Positions 11,563-22,045 of a stretch of DNA of 64,000 bases are shown piece by piece (positions within the stretch are counted from its first letter, which is position 1; the number at the start of each line of letters is the position of its first letter). The translations under genes were made by a program, and so were the position numbers. Under the pieces are notes generated by a model, which was not told where the DNA came from, searched no databases, and saw nothing but the letters and a program-made list of their open reading frames with translations. Source of the DNA: Theropithecus gelada (Eukaryota; Chordata; Mammalia; Primates; Cercopithecidae); contig NC_037686.1 in the NCBI RefSeq assembly GCF_003255815.1, forward strand, positions 54,409,888 to 54,473,887, read 5' to 3'.

Positions 11563-11715
11563 GTATCTGTTATAGGAATCAACTCCTGGATACATTGCAC
11601 TCAAGTGAAAGCCTGGAAAGCTGAGGAAGTAACCTCCGACACCCCAAATGAACATTCTAAATATCAATGTAAAGAAAAAGGAAATTTTAAGCTGAAAATC
11701 ATAAAAAATAAGTAA
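11563..11715 (+). pseudogene. pol remnant: integrase C-terminal end
   Basis: A 51-codon open segment ending in TAA contains GINSWIHCTQVKAW, matching the conserved 'G-x-x-x-W-I-H-x-S/T-x-V-K' end of gammaretroviral integrase. Only this tail of Pol survives; the catalytic core is absent. It lies about 245 nt before the env remnant, the normal order. Confidence 0.75.
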
Positions 11716-11959
11716 TTAAGTGAGTAACTCATCTTACTCAGTTTCACCCCTACTTTTGTCATTGCTACCTCTCCTTTTAAGCCAAATATTAAAACTTCTA
11801 ATGGACATTATTTACTACACCACCCTTGTGGAAATTGCTTTACTCAGTCTACTATTTGCAGTAGGACTATATACTCTAGCACCCTAAGGGTAGAATATCA
11901 GACAGAGAATCTCAGTTACTGTAGCATTTTGCTTAATTATTATCCTCATCGCAGGAATA

Positions 11960-12415
11960 ATGGTTATAACAGAAAATAACACATGGGCCTTTCCAATCAT
12001 GTGCCTATGCCTCTTATTGGACGAGGAATGTTGTTTCTATATCAACCAATCAGGCCTAGTAAGAGATGCTGCTGAAAAACTTAAAGAAAGGGCTAAAAAT
12101 ATAAGGGAATACCAAAACAACCAAATAGAATCTTGGTTTGGGAACAAAATCATAGCATGGGTCATCCCATTCCTGGGCCCTCTCCTAATAATGTGCCTGG
12201 GACTAATGTTCTTACCCTGCCTAATTAACCTTTTTCAAAGATTTTTAACTGACAGGATCATGGTCATTTCACAGACAACTACCCAAAAACATCTACAGAT
12301 GGCATTACTTCCCTGCAGGCAATCTGAGACCAGAAAACTCTCTATCCCCTTGTCAGCAGGAAGTAGCCAGAAAGAACATGCCACTCCTCATCCTTTCTAT
12401 AACTATAGGGTCTGA
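11960..12415 (+). pseudogene. env remnant: transmembrane subunit C-terminal half
   Basis: A 151-codon frame. Near residues 22-30 it has the paired cysteines of the TM disulfide motif (EECCFYINQSG), then a charged helix, then a hydrophobic membrane span at about residues 62-90, then a cytoplasmic tail. The surface subunit, cleavage site and fusion peptide are not present. The first codons (a short hydrophilic NNT stretch) may belong to a truncated ectodomain. The frame runs up to the 3' LTR, ending 3 nt before it. Non-functional fragment. Confidence 0.75.
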
Positions 12416-12417
12416 AT

Positions 12418-12845
12418 TGACAGAGCAGGGGCATTGCCATCTTGGACAAGCACCGCCATTCTAAAATTCCCCTTGATAAAAAACCGCCTAAATCCAAAGG
12501 GCATCAGCCTAATGGCTAAAGTCCGCATGACCATAAACCACAAACAACGCCTCTGACCAGAAACATTCCAACCATAAGGTAAACCCCTCCCTGACAAGAG
12601 ACATGCCAGCCCCAAGATAACCTCCCCTCCAGCCAGAGACATTCCAACCCCTCTGTAAACTTCTCCCACACACAGAAACATTCCAAGCTTCTGATAAGCT
12701 GTCTCACCAATAAATACTCAGTCTGTAAGAGAGAGTACTCCTGACCAAAATCAGCCAGAAGCCCCTCTCAGGTTTATTCTCCAAAATAAACCCATCTTTG
12801 ACTGTTGAGTTTTGTGTTTCTTTCCTCTTTCTTTAACTGTTACAA
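12418..12845 (+). repeat. 3' LTR of provirus
   Basis: Starts TGACAGAG and ends GTTACA(A). It carries four ~38-bp spaced units beginning at 12559, 12597, 12635 and 12674, and retains an intact AATAAA (about 12784-12789) where the 5' copy has AATACA. No clear purine-rich polypurine tract precedes it; the upstream bases are 'ctatagggtctgaat'. Confidence 0.85.
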
Positions 12846-13065
12846 TTTCAAGTCCCCAGCATATGTCAAAATCTGTGCACACTCAAGTCCAGCAGTCAGC
12901 CCTCCAGACTGGAACTCCTCCTACATGAAGAGCCAGACCTCTATATACATGCATTTTGCATCTTTCAAATAATGTATTTTCAATCAGCATTTGGTTTTAA
13001 AAATATGTGACTATAAGTGGACCCACACAGTCCAAGGACTAAGATATGACTTTTTCTTATCTTGT
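12846..13065 (+). mobile_element. Tigger-like DNA transposon, right piece
   Basis: Resumes after the provirus with 'caagtccccagcatatgtca...actcaagtcc', then 'cagtcagccctcc' and 'aagtggacccacacagtcc', all terminal or subterminal phrases of Tigger/MER2-type elements. Probably an internally deleted or composite copy. Confidence 0.5.
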
Positions 13066-13360
13066 TCAAATATCTAAGGGGTGTGGGGAGTCATGCCCCA
13101 CAAACCACAAATTCTCATCAGGTGAGTTTTATTTAACCCTATATATTCTGACTTACTTTCCAATCTGACTGGCATAACATTACATGACGAGGAAGAAAAC
13201 CAAAATATTTTACCCCCAAACATGTTTCTTTGCCATATTTTGAAATGGCCCTGCAAAGCTGTCCTTTGTGGGGAAAAATGCATCTGTAAAGAATCTCTAT
13301 TAATATAGCTAGATCTTTTTCTTCCAGGCCCTCCCAATACTGTAGAGATTAACTGAGAGT
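13066..13360. other. no recognisable feature
   Basis: No gene or repeat hallmark recognised. Confidence 0.4.
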
Positions 13361-13785
13361 CTAGTACCTTTCAAAGGTCTGAATAAGAAACATTTGTCAT
13401 CTATTGTCTCTAAGGACAGCCACTATGAGACTTCAAAAGAACTTTGGTCTTCACAATCTGAACATTTCCTTTCTATTGATCCTAGATCTTTAGACAAGCT
13501 CAACTAATTGTCAACTAGAAAAAAGTTTAAATTTACCTATAGCTTAGAAACACTACACCCCACCCCCACTCTGCATTATGCCTTTCTGGACAGCAATGTA
13601 TTTCTCAAATGTATTTCATTGATGTTTCATGACCCCCTAAAATGCATGAAACCAAGCTGCATCCCAACCACCAGGGGCACATGTTACCAGGACCTTCTGA
13701 GGTCTTTGTTATTGGCCATAGTCACTCACGTTTGGCTCAGAATAAATCTTTTCAAATATTTTACAGAGTTTGACTCTTTTCATCC
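13361..13785 (+). mobile_element. solo LTR, ERVL-like
   Basis: Phrases 'gtatttcattgatgtttcat', 'ctaaaatgcatgaaaccaag', 'ctgcatcccaaccacc', 'ggcacatgttaccaggacct' and the end 'gctcagaataaatcttttca...gagtttgactcttttc' form the R/U5 part of an LTR. AATAAA is present at about 13741. Subfamily uncertain (MER21/LTR33-like by memory). Confidence 0.6.
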
Positions 13786-13787
13786 AT

Positions 13788-13868
13788 TTGTGTGTTTGTA
13801 TGTGTGTATGTGTGTATGGAGGAAGAGAGATACACACTATATATATGCATATGTGTGTGTATATAATT
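13788..13868 (+). repeat. (TG/TATG)n-rich microsatellite
   Basis: Runs of 'gtgtgtatg' and 'catatgtgtgtgtatata' following the LTR. Confidence 0.7.
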
Positions 13869-14205
13869 TATAAACTTATAAATACATACATCAGGGTTGT
13901 ATGATCAAAAGTTTATAAACATGACCAATCAAAATAGTTTATAGTCCTCTTCGTTCGTGATAATGAACTTTATTTAAGCCCTGAGTACCATAAAAGTGAG
14001 GATGGTAAGGAAATTCTTCTACCATTTTGTTTCCTCAGAAAATATAAAGGACTACTAAGGTAAGAATCACCTTTGCTCTGACACAATGATTTAGGGGCAA
14101 TAAATAATGGTGATGGTCAATTAGAAAGACTTAGAAAGCTTAGAACAAGCAAGGGCTGGTTCTGAGATGATCAGAGATGTCTGGCTCATGAATTGAGTTA
14201 TTTGT
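13869..14205. other. no recognisable feature
   Basis: AT-rich, nothing identified. Confidence 0.4.
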
Positions 14206-14625
14206 TGTTACAGACTGAATTGTGTCTCCTCACAAATTCATACGTTGAAGTCCTAACCTCTAATGCGATTATATTTGAAGATAGGGCCTTTAAGGAGATT
14301 AAATGAGATCATTAGCGTGAAGCCCTAATCCAATAGGACTGGGGTCCTCAGAAAAAGAGGAAGAAACCCCAGATCTCTCTCTCTCTTTCTTTCTCTCTCT
14401 CTCTCTCTCTCTGTTTCTCTCCCTCCCCTCCTCCCCCTACACACTCAGACAAAAGGCCATGTGAGGAGGCAGCCGTCTACAATCCTCAGCAGAAACCACC
14501 CTATGGATACCTTGATCTTGAACTTCTGACCTCCAGAACTGTAAGAAAATTAACTTTTGTTGTTTAAGCCTCCCATTCTGTGGTATTTTGTTATGGCTGC
14601 CCTACCAAATAAATAAAAATTTGCT
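14206..14625 (+). mobile_element. MLT1 LTR (MaLR)
   Basis: Begins 'ttacagactgaattgtgtct' and continues with 'ttgaagtcctaacctctaat', 'aggactggggtcctcagaaa', 'gaggcagccgt' and 'ttgttgtttaagcctcccat'. Full-length MLT1 layout. A (CT)n run (14375-14412) interrupts the middle. Confidence 0.88.
14375..14430 (+). repeat. (CT)n/(CTTT)n microsatellite inside MLT1
   Basis: Nearly pure CT and CTTT units within the LTR, replacing the usual GA/CA-rich middle. Confidence 0.8.
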
Positions 14626-14639
14626 GTTACAGTGGAAGA

Positions 14640-14845
14640 GAGTGGGGTCTCTAAGAGAACACTGAGGATTGTTAATTCTTTATAAGGAGCCAGTGAAATT
14701 TTTCTGCCTTCAAGGAAAATGTTTGAAAATTCACTTCATCCTCTCCCCTTCCAGCCCACACTGCAGGGCATTCCTGACCTTTCTTTCAGTAATTATAGGA
14801 TCGCTCTTTATGGAAGGAAAAATACCTTTTCCTCTACTCATCTTA
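14640..14845. other. no recognisable feature
   Basis: Short unassigned stretch between two LTRs. Confidence 0.4.
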
Positions 14846-15238
14846 GGTTCATTGGCTGGGCCCTTGTAACAAAAGACAGACGAACAAGAGACAAGCATAC
14901 AAATTAACCTTCATAACACAGGAGCCTTTATAAGGAAATGAAGCCCTAAAGAATCAGCTAAACCTAAGTACTTTTTCACAGTAGGTTTGATGAAGAATGG
15001 ATAGTCATGGAGAAATAGAATAGGGCAAGGAGTATAAGCTAACGGTAATAAACTGGGGGAACTTAGCAAGACCTGTTTGCTCTGATTCTTCTGTGTCTCC
15101 TTGTCTTTGGAGACAGGATGTTCCTTTTCCCTGGGCATAGGGAAAGCACCACTCACAGGAGTGTCTTATAATCTGTTTTACTCCAGTCTTCCTGCGTCTG
15201 CCATGTTCTCAAATTACATGAGTTTAAAATATTCAATA
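14846..15238 (-). mobile_element. solo LTR, ERVL type, antisense
   Basis: Read on the minus strand it gives 'aacatggcagacgcaggaag', 'gggcttcatttccttataaa', then 'cttgtctcttgttcgtctg' and 'ggcccagccaatgaacc', the layout of the LTRs at 23053 and 30701. The match is at pattern level. Confidence 0.55.
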
Positions 15239-15242
15239 TGTG

Positions 15243-15550
15243 GGCTGGGTGCAATGACTCATGCCTGTGATGCCAACACTTTGGGAGGCTGAAGTGGGAG
15301 GACTGCTTGAGCCCAGGAGTTTGAGACTACCTGGGAGACATAGCAAGGCACCATTTCTACAAAAAACAAAAAACCAAACAAACAAACAAAAAATTAAAGC
15401 TAGCCAGGTTTGCTGGTGCACACTTGTAGTCCTAGCTACTTGGGAGGCTGAGGTGGGAGGATTATCTAAGCCCTGGAGATTGAGGCTGCAGTGAGCTGTG
15501 ATTGTGCTCTGCATCCTAAGTGACAGAGTTAGACCTGTCTCAACAACAAC
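15243..15550 (+). mobile_element. AluJ, sense
   Basis: Both arms are present with an A-rich linker at 15360-15395 and a tail of CAA units. Old diagnostic substitutions such as 'gagcccaggagtttgag' indicate AluJ. Near-identical 'tcaatatg'/'ttaatatg' strings flank it. Confidence 0.9.
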
Positions 15551-16744
15551 AAAATAATTAATATGCTAAGGTGCCATATTTGGGGGTGGCATGTTTTGAG
15601 TTTAATCAGTTCCAACCTGAAAAATTTCTAATCTTAAATTGAAAAGTAGGAGTCCTAAAAGTCAAAAGAAGAATAATCTTTTTAAACCCCAGGAAGATTT
15701 AAAGGAATGATAAGTGCACAATGCATATTTATTTAGAAATATCTGATCTGACTAACCCTTAACCTCCCAACTTCCATCTCTCATTTGGAGCTAATCCAAA
15801 GAGCTTGCCTTTTTCTGACCTATATCTCCTCAGGTCTTCCTCCTTAGAGTTTCTCATGGCTTCAACATTCCTGTTCACTCTTGGCATTTAGATTCCTCTC
15901 TTGTTCAGCATTCTTTATTGGCTCAAAACTTTACCCTGGCTCTTGATATCATCTCCAACTATCTTGCCTCAATATCCTTTTGCAGGCTTTTATCCTGTGG
16001 CTCTGACGTCATCCTACACCGCGATCAAACAGATTGATTTTATTCCTGTCTCTATGTCTTTACTCACACTATTACTCACCCTTACCCTCTTCCTTCAGTC
16101 CTGTTTCCTGCCCTTTCCCTGTCAGTGTCCATTCTGAGAGCATTCCTTAACAACTTCCTGCAAGCTATTCTTGCTGTGCTTCCTATGGACCCAACCTGCA
16201 ACACCTTGTATGTAAGTTTCACTGATGTTATGGCAAAGTGACCACCATTGGGCCTTTCTGTGGACCTTGAGGTTCCACACAGAATTATTGCAAACTGGAG
16301 AGGAAGTATCCATACGTGGCCCAGAGAAGCATGCTTAGACAAACTACTCTATTGCCCTGAGCTGGGACAAGGACTAGGCTTCTGGGCAACTAGAATTGTG
16401 AGGAGGTTGGGGTGGGAGCAAGGGGACGGTCTTTAGACATAATCGGTCTGTCTCTGAACCTCTCCATACTTTCAAGGATGGTTTGATGTCCATTTTAACA
16501 GCACTCAGAACACTAATCTGAGTTCCCTCTCTTTTGTAGCCCTTCTTGAGCCTGACGGTCATAATGTCTCATCTTTTGTATTAAAATTTTCTTTACTCTC
16601 CAAAGAAATTTTGTTATTATCAGCATAAAATATGAGGCTGCAGGCAATAGTTTTGGTACTTGCAGTTTGGGAGAGATGGTGATATGAGCAGCTGAAATCT
16701 AAAACAAGAACCAGATGCTCACCCAGGCCCCTCTTGGAAGGATC
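15551..16744. other. no recognisable feature
   Basis: Unassigned sequence with short open frames only. Confidence 0.4.
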
Positions 16745-16850
16745 ATACCCTAGTTCCATGACCACACTGTGCCTCAGTCTTCTTATCCTTTAGATGGGCA
16801 TATTCACTCCCTGACTGGAAGAAATTTTATAGATTTGGGTTTACAAAGCC
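16745..16850 (+). mobile_element. MIR fragment (tentative)
   Basis: 'tgcctcagtcttcttatcct' followed by 'tagatgggcatattc' resembles the MIR segment 'cctcagtttcctcatctgta'. Short and diverged. Confidence 0.4.
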
Positions 16851-17790
16851 AATAACAAAAGGGTTGTTAATTTTCCCCTGCCTATTCTGTTGTCCAAGTG
16901 CATGTCAATGTTTGCATATGGCGTTCAGTCTCAGGAGTCTGGCTTTTCACAGACAAGGTTAACTGGACTAAAAATACTACCTTGCAGGACCTATGAGTTT
17001 TACGTTAAATGTTGAGCTTCTGACATAGAAGCTGATAAAGTGATGTTGAAAAGTTGTGGAAGATATTCTCAAGAACTTCCATTCCCAGTTTGCAAGGGAC
17101 AAGAAGGAGAGGGCTTCTACCTAGCATGTTCTGTCTCCCTTCTGCCTTCTCTCTGGACATGTTATAAAACAGCCTTTGCTGAAGCCAGGCTACCACATAA
17201 TACTGCTACTGCAATTGCCATGACTTTAATTACTATTGCCTATTATTCAAAAACACTAATTGAGTCACGGTCCCATTGCAAATGTGACTTAACTTGCTGT
17301 TTTACTGCTTGCTCAGGCACTGCAAATAAAAAAATAATGGCAGTTATAATTAACTCAGAATCAGCTATATAACCTGTCCCTCAGCCCGTGACGGGTAAAA
17401 GTTCAATTAAAAAGTAAAGTTATTAACAGAATAAGATTTGGTCACACATCTGTCATACAGAGTGTGACAGGGCACAAATATTACCCAAGCAACCAGAGAG
17501 GGAATTACTGAAGACCTGCAGTAACTTTATTTTTGGCCCTTCAAAGGTAAAGAAATAACTCCATATATAATTCAATTAAAATTATATATAAAGTCATATG
17601 ATTTGCCACTTGCTTAAAAAGTCTAGTAGAAGTGTTTCTTGTAGAATCACAAAGGGTATAATAGTAGTAAACTACAAAGCTAAAATTAAAAAGAAAATCA
17701 TGAAGCGATGTTAAGAGGAATGAGAACCTTACCAAGGTGTCTGCAAACCTCCCAAAAAGTTAATTATTGGAAACCAAAAAAAGACAACTA
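16851..17790. other. no recognisable feature
   Basis: AT-rich unassigned sequence. No gene evidence. Confidence 0.4.
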
Positions 17791-17794
17791 ACAT

Positions 17795-18370
17795 AAAATA
17801 CGACTTCACACCTGATAGGATGGTTGTCATCAAAAAGATGGACAATGACAAGTGTTGGCAAGGACATGGAGAAATTCGAACCCCTGTATACCTTAGTGAG
17901 AATGTCAAATCGCACAGCAACTTTGAAAAATAGGTTGGTGGTTCCTCAAAACATTAAACATAGATGTATGACCCAGCATTTCCACTACTGCGTTTATACC
18001 CAGAAAACTGAAACTTCATGTCTGCACAAAATCTTGCACACCAATATTCATAGCAGCATTATTCATAATAGCCAAATAAAAGTGAAAACAACTCAATTGT
18101 CTGATGGTTGATGAATGGATAAACAAAATGTGGTATATCCATATAATGGAATATTCATTAGCCATAAAAAGGAATATAATTGTGATGTAAGCCATAATGT
18201 GAAGGAACCTGGAAGACATTATGCTAGCCAAAACAAGCCAGACACCAACAAACATGATTCCATTTAGATGAAAAGTCCAGAATAGGCAAATCTTCAGAGA
18301 TAGAAAGTAGATTAGTGGTGGTAGGGACTAGGAAATGAGGGGAATGAGGAGTTACTGCTGATGGCTACAG
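17795..18370 (+). mobile_element. L1M (L1MA/MB-type) 3' end, left part
   Basis: Contains the ordered L1 phrases 'tggacaatgacaagtgttgg', 'gttcctcaaaacattaaaca', 'gcagcattattcataatagc', 'atgaatggataaacaaaatg' and 'gaatattcattagcc'. It is the end of ORF2 and 3'UTR, 5'-truncated and broken. It is split by the hAT element at 18371. Confidence 0.88.
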
Positions 18371-18743
18371 CAACCTTTTTGTCACCAGGGACCAGTTTTT
18401 TCCACAACCTTTTTGACACCAGGGACCCATTTCATGGAAGACAGTTTCTCCAAGGGACAGAGGTGAGGGATGGGGAGGAGATGGTTTGGGGATGAAACTG
18501 TTCCACCTCAGACCATCAGGCATTTGTTAGATTATCATAAGGAGTGTACGACTGAGATTCCTCGCATGCATAGTTCAAATAGGGTTGAGCCCCCATGAGA
18601 ATGTAATGCTGCTGCTGATGTGACAGGAGGCAGAGCTCAGGAGGTAATACTTGCTTGTCACCACTCAACTCCTGCTGTGTGGCCCAGTTCCTAACAGGCC
18701 ATAAACTGGTACCAGTCCACAGCCCATGGGTTGGGAACACCTG
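18371..18743 (+). mobile_element. hAT-type nonautonomous DNA transposon (MER1-like)
   Basis: Hallmarks: 'aacctttttgacaccaggga', 'tttggggatgaaactgttcc', 'acctcagaccatcaggcatt', 'ggcagagctcaggaggtaat' and 'ctgctgtgtggcccag', ending 'gttgggaacacctg'. The 8-bp repeats GGCTACAG (18363-18370) and AGTTACAG (18744-18751) fit a hAT duplication with two changes. The left end holds a 34-bp tandem duplication. Confidence 0.8.
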
Positions 18744-18925
18744 AGTTACAGGGTTTCTTTTTGAGGAGACAAAAATGTTCTTAAATTAGATAGTGGTGAT
18801 GATTGCACAATTTTGTGAATATACTAAAAACTACTGAATTGTTCACTTTGAAAGAGTGAATTGCGTGATGCATGAATTATAACTCAACTTTGAAAGGCTT
18901 CTCAAAATAAATTAAATAAATAAGA
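18744..18925 (+). mobile_element. L1M 3' end, right part
   Basis: Resumes with 'ttacagggtttctttttgag', 'tgttcttaaattagatagtg', 'ggtgatgattgcacaa' and 'gaattataactcaac'. It ends in A-rich AAATAAAT units. Confidence 0.85.
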
Positions 18926-19351
18926 CATTTGAACTACTTGGATTGCTACATACATGAAGCAGCTGAGGCCCATGAGTAGTCAGCAAACTACTCATTGTAA
19001 TTATTTGTAATTATATTGTAATTATTTGGCCTGTTCATGTGACAATCCGATGGCCCCTTGCCGCAACTTCTGTCTGCAGTATAGACAGCTACCACCTTCA
19101 GGAAGCTAGCAAAGCAAATAACTGGGGGAATAAAAATACAACTCAGAGTGAAAACTGAATAATCAATATGGACATGATCCTCAATGTATTTGCCTGGATG
19201 TATCTATCACAGTGGGGTTGCAAGCTTTCACCTATACACAGAGAATACAGAATTTTTTATTTTGTTTATGAGTAATCATAAGAAATCTCCTTCCCATGAT
19301 TCTTATACTTTAAAACATTTTAACCAAATGACCAAACCAGTTTAAAACTAA
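18926..19351. other. no recognisable feature
   Basis: Unassigned. A short TGTAATTATTTG string repeats at about 18997-19028. Confidence 0.4.
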
Positions 19352-19500
19352 ATCTGACCAGGCACAGTGGCTCGTGCCTATAATCCCAGCTCGTTGGGAG
19401 ACTGAGGCAGGAGGATTGCGTAAGACCAGGAGTTCAAGACCAGACTGGGCAACATAGTGAGACCTCATCTCTATAAAAATAAATAATAAATAAATCAAAA
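19352..19500 (+). mobile_element. Alu left monomer (FLAM-like), sense
   Basis: 'accaggcacagtggctcgtg' to 'catagtgagacctcatctct' is one Alu left arm followed by an AAATAA tail; no right arm follows. Confidence 0.85.
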
Positions 19501-20553
19501 GAAATCCACTCTGATTATGCACGCAATGTTTTAGGAAGTGTCAGTACCTCTTAGCTAAAAGTCCTCCGGCTCTCCTATAGCTTCAATCTACCCCAGCTTC
19601 TCTCCTGTGGACACTGCCTAGATGTCTGGGGGTGTGAGTGGCTGCTTGCTTCGCTGGCATTCATGGCTGAATTCTATAACTAGTGTAAACTATTATCTGG
19701 TCTTTCTTGGTTTGGACACTGCTTGGGTGACATACTGGCTTACCCCGATACCCCCCAAATTAACTCAGTCCTCACTACTTTAGACCCCTCAGCCCTGGCC
19801 CATCCTCCACTCAGCCTGCCATCCTGGTGGTCCTCTGCCCCCAAAGACCTCCACCAATTCCAGTCTCAGCCCTGAAATCCCTTCCACCCCACCACGGCAG
19901 GCCCGGGGAAAGCCCCATGGCTCTCCGCTCAGCATCCATGCAACGTGGGATGTGAAGGCAGCCCAGGATCATTCCACCCAGGGCCTCTCTCTGTAGTGAG
20001 AGTACATTTGGCACGGCTGCCTCCCAGGTTGAGCTGTGCAGGTCTGAGAACTGATCCAGAGAGATTTTCAATATCCTAAGGAGCATCTTGGTTTAGAAGA
20101 GCCCCTCCTCTGCCCGTGGCTTTTTCCTTCCCCTCTACTTGAGCCAAAGACAAATAAGGCCCAAATCTGGGCACACACAACCCATTCTGGTCTACCTCCT
20201 TCTCCAAGCCTGTTCACAATCCCCTTGGGCCAGAAGAGTCGAGTTTCTCCCCTTCTATCACCTGGAGACACATCTCAAGCTTTCACCTGATACTACATCT
20301 ACTCTCCCCAGCAGGAGAACTGTGTGAGCTGGGTTAGTCAGGATTGGCCTTGCTATGTTAAGGTGTAGGGGGTGGGAGATTAATTGGAAAAAGAATCTTA
20401 ATTATCTTTCTCACATCAGAATCTAAATGCTCTCTTGTCTTTCTCTGCATTCACACTGTAATTCACCAGATCCCAAAGTCCTGCACATCCCTTTTTCCAA
20501 GGCAAATTGATCTGGGGCCAGCTAGGTAAAAGGCGTGGCTCTTAGAAAGATAA
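19501..20553. other. unique sequence holding a duplication source
   Basis: Mostly unassigned, GC-richer than its neighbours. 19775-20029 is present a second time, inverted, at 22635-22887 (see that entry). Confidence 0.6.
19775..20029 (+). repeat. source copy of an inverted local duplication
   Basis: About 255 bp whose reverse complement matches 22635-22887 at roughly 95 percent by hand count (12 substitutions and one 2-nt gap). It is flanked by ordinary unique sequence, whereas the other copy is flanked by Alu on both sides, so this is inferred to be the donor. Confidence 0.9.
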
Positions 20554-20567
20554 AAGAAATGTGTGTT

Positions 20568-20890
20568 GGCCGGGTGCGGTGGCTCAAGCCTGTAATCCCA
20601 GCACTTTGGGAGGCCGAGGTGGGCGGATCACAAGGTCAGGAGATCGAGACCATCCTGGCTAACATGGTGAAACCCCGTCTCTACTAAAATACAAAAAAAA
20701 ATAGCCGGGCGTGGTGGCGGGCGCCTGTAGTCCCAGCTACTTGGGAGGCTGAGGCAGGAGAATGGGGTGAACCTGGGAGGCGGAGTTTGCAGTGAGCCAA
20801 GATCACGCCACTGCACTCTAGCCTGGGTGACAGAGCGAGACTCCGTCTCAAAAAAAAAAAAAAAAAGAAAAAAGAAAAAAGAAAAAAAAG
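20568..20890 (+). mobile_element. AluY, full length, sense
   Basis: Low divergence. The AluY signature 'atcacaaggtcaggagatcg' and 'ccatcctggctaacatggtg' is present, with many CpGs kept. A perfect 14-bp target-site duplication AAGAAATGTGTGTT lies at 20554-20567 and 20891-20904. The tail is (A)n with GAAAAAA units. It is the youngest Alu in the window. Confidence 0.95.
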
Positions 20891-20904
20891 AAGAAATGTG
20901 TGTT

Positions 20905-21435
20905 AATACTTATCAAAACATTATCCTTTACCTCGTTAAAAGAAAAAACTTCTGACAAATTAAATTTAACAGAGTTTATTTGCGCAAAGAATGATTCGAG
21001 AATCAGGCAGTCTTCAGGACCCTTAGAGGCTCCTACAGCTGCTGTCCTTACACTGGGGCATCTACAGACAGAAAGTGGAAATGGGATACAGAATCCACTC
21101 ATTGGTTACAGCTCCAGGTTTGCCTTATCTGGGCATGATCTGTCTGATCAGTTGGCAGCCTGTGATTGGCTGAGACTCAGCTAGATGTTACAAAAATACA
21201 CTCCTAAGTTAGGCTTTCAGTTTGCTTATGTACTAAGTTAGGTCACAGTTCATTATATAGGGACTCACAGTACGAGGGCGACCTCAGGCCAAATTTAGTT
21301 TAATTTAAATGATATACATATGCATTATTTGATGGTGGTATTTAGCAGTTAAGAATAATTAAAAACTCTGGCTAGTTTTGAGTACTCAAGTGTAAACCAT
21401 AATGTATCATTTTTCTAGATTAAAAAGTGCATTTT
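20905..21435. mobile_element. unassigned interspersed repeat, LTR-like (tentative)
   Basis: 'aacagagtttatttgcgcaa', 'attggttacagctccag', 'gcagcctgtgattggctgag' and 'ctaagttaggctttcagttt' recur widely in primate genomes as I remember, but I cannot name the family or strand. The core is about 20945-21290; the rest is AT-rich. Confidence 0.4.
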
Positions 21436-21755
21436 GGTCAGGTGCAGTGGCTCACTCCTGTAATCCCAGCACTTTGGGAGGCCAAGGAGGGTGGATCACC
21501 TGAGGTCAGGAGTTCAAGACCAGCCTGGCCAACGTGGTGAAACCCCATCTCTATTAAAAATACAAAAATTAGCTGGGCTTGGTGATGGACGCCTATAATC
21601 CCAGATACTTGGGAGACTAAGGCACGAAAATCGCTTGAACATGGAAAATGGAGGTTGCAGCGAGCTGAGATCACACCACTGCATTCCAGACTGGGCAACA
21701 AGAGCAAAACTCCATCTCAAAAAAAAAAAAAAAAAAAAACCAAAAAAAAAACCCC
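21436..21755 (+). mobile_element. AluS, sense
   Basis: Full two-arm Alu with 'atcacctgaggtcaggagtt' (AluS form) and a long A tail. GTGCATTTT flanks it at 21427-21435 and 21756-21764. Confidence 0.93.
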
Positions 21756-21844
21756 GTGCATTTTATTTTGCTAACAGCAGATGCTCTTGCATTGTGACGA
21801 AATATAGATGCATATAAATGAGAGACATTTAATGGAAGAGTCCA

Positions 21845-22045
21845 TGAGAGAGCTCAGGAACCAGACAGCCTGGATTCAAACAATCCTGACTCTGCCAGTT
21901 CCCCTGGGTGAGTTACGTATTCTCGGCCTTACTTTCCTTGTCTGTAAAATGGGAGAGAGAGTTTATAGGGTGCTTGCGACAACTAGGCAACATAATACAT
22001 ATAAAATATCTGGAAGAATGCCCTGCACATAGTAAAAACACGATA
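21845..22045 (+). mobile_element. MIR
   Basis: 'agacagcctggattcaaaca', 'ctgactctgccagttc', 'cttactttccttgtctgtaa' and 'gccctgcacatagtaaa' give the MIR order from core to 3' end. Confidence 0.85.

Larger units (their letters stand above)
6813..12845 (+). mobile_element. class I (gammaretrovirus-like) endogenous provirus, HERV-F-like
   Basis: Two similar direct LTRs (6813-7188 and 12418-12845) bound a 5.2-kb internal region. The order is LTR, tRNA-Phe-like primer site, leader, gag remnant, long AT-rich tract without pol catalytic domains, integrase C-terminal remnant, env transmembrane remnant, LTR. A 4-bp TTTC repeat flanks it at 6809-6812 and 12846-12849. Every reading frame is broken or truncated, so it cannot encode a virus. 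Assignment to the HERV-F/H neighbourhood rests on the primer site and gag resemblance; the exact family needs a database comparison. Confidence 0.85.

Noticed and set aside
11960..12415. Intact envelope gene
   Set aside because: Only the rear half of the transmembrane subunit is present; surface subunit, cleavage site and fusion peptide are missing.
18997..19028. TGTAATTATTTG repeated three times
   Set aside because: Short imperfect AT-rich tandem; likely slippage, too small to call a feature.
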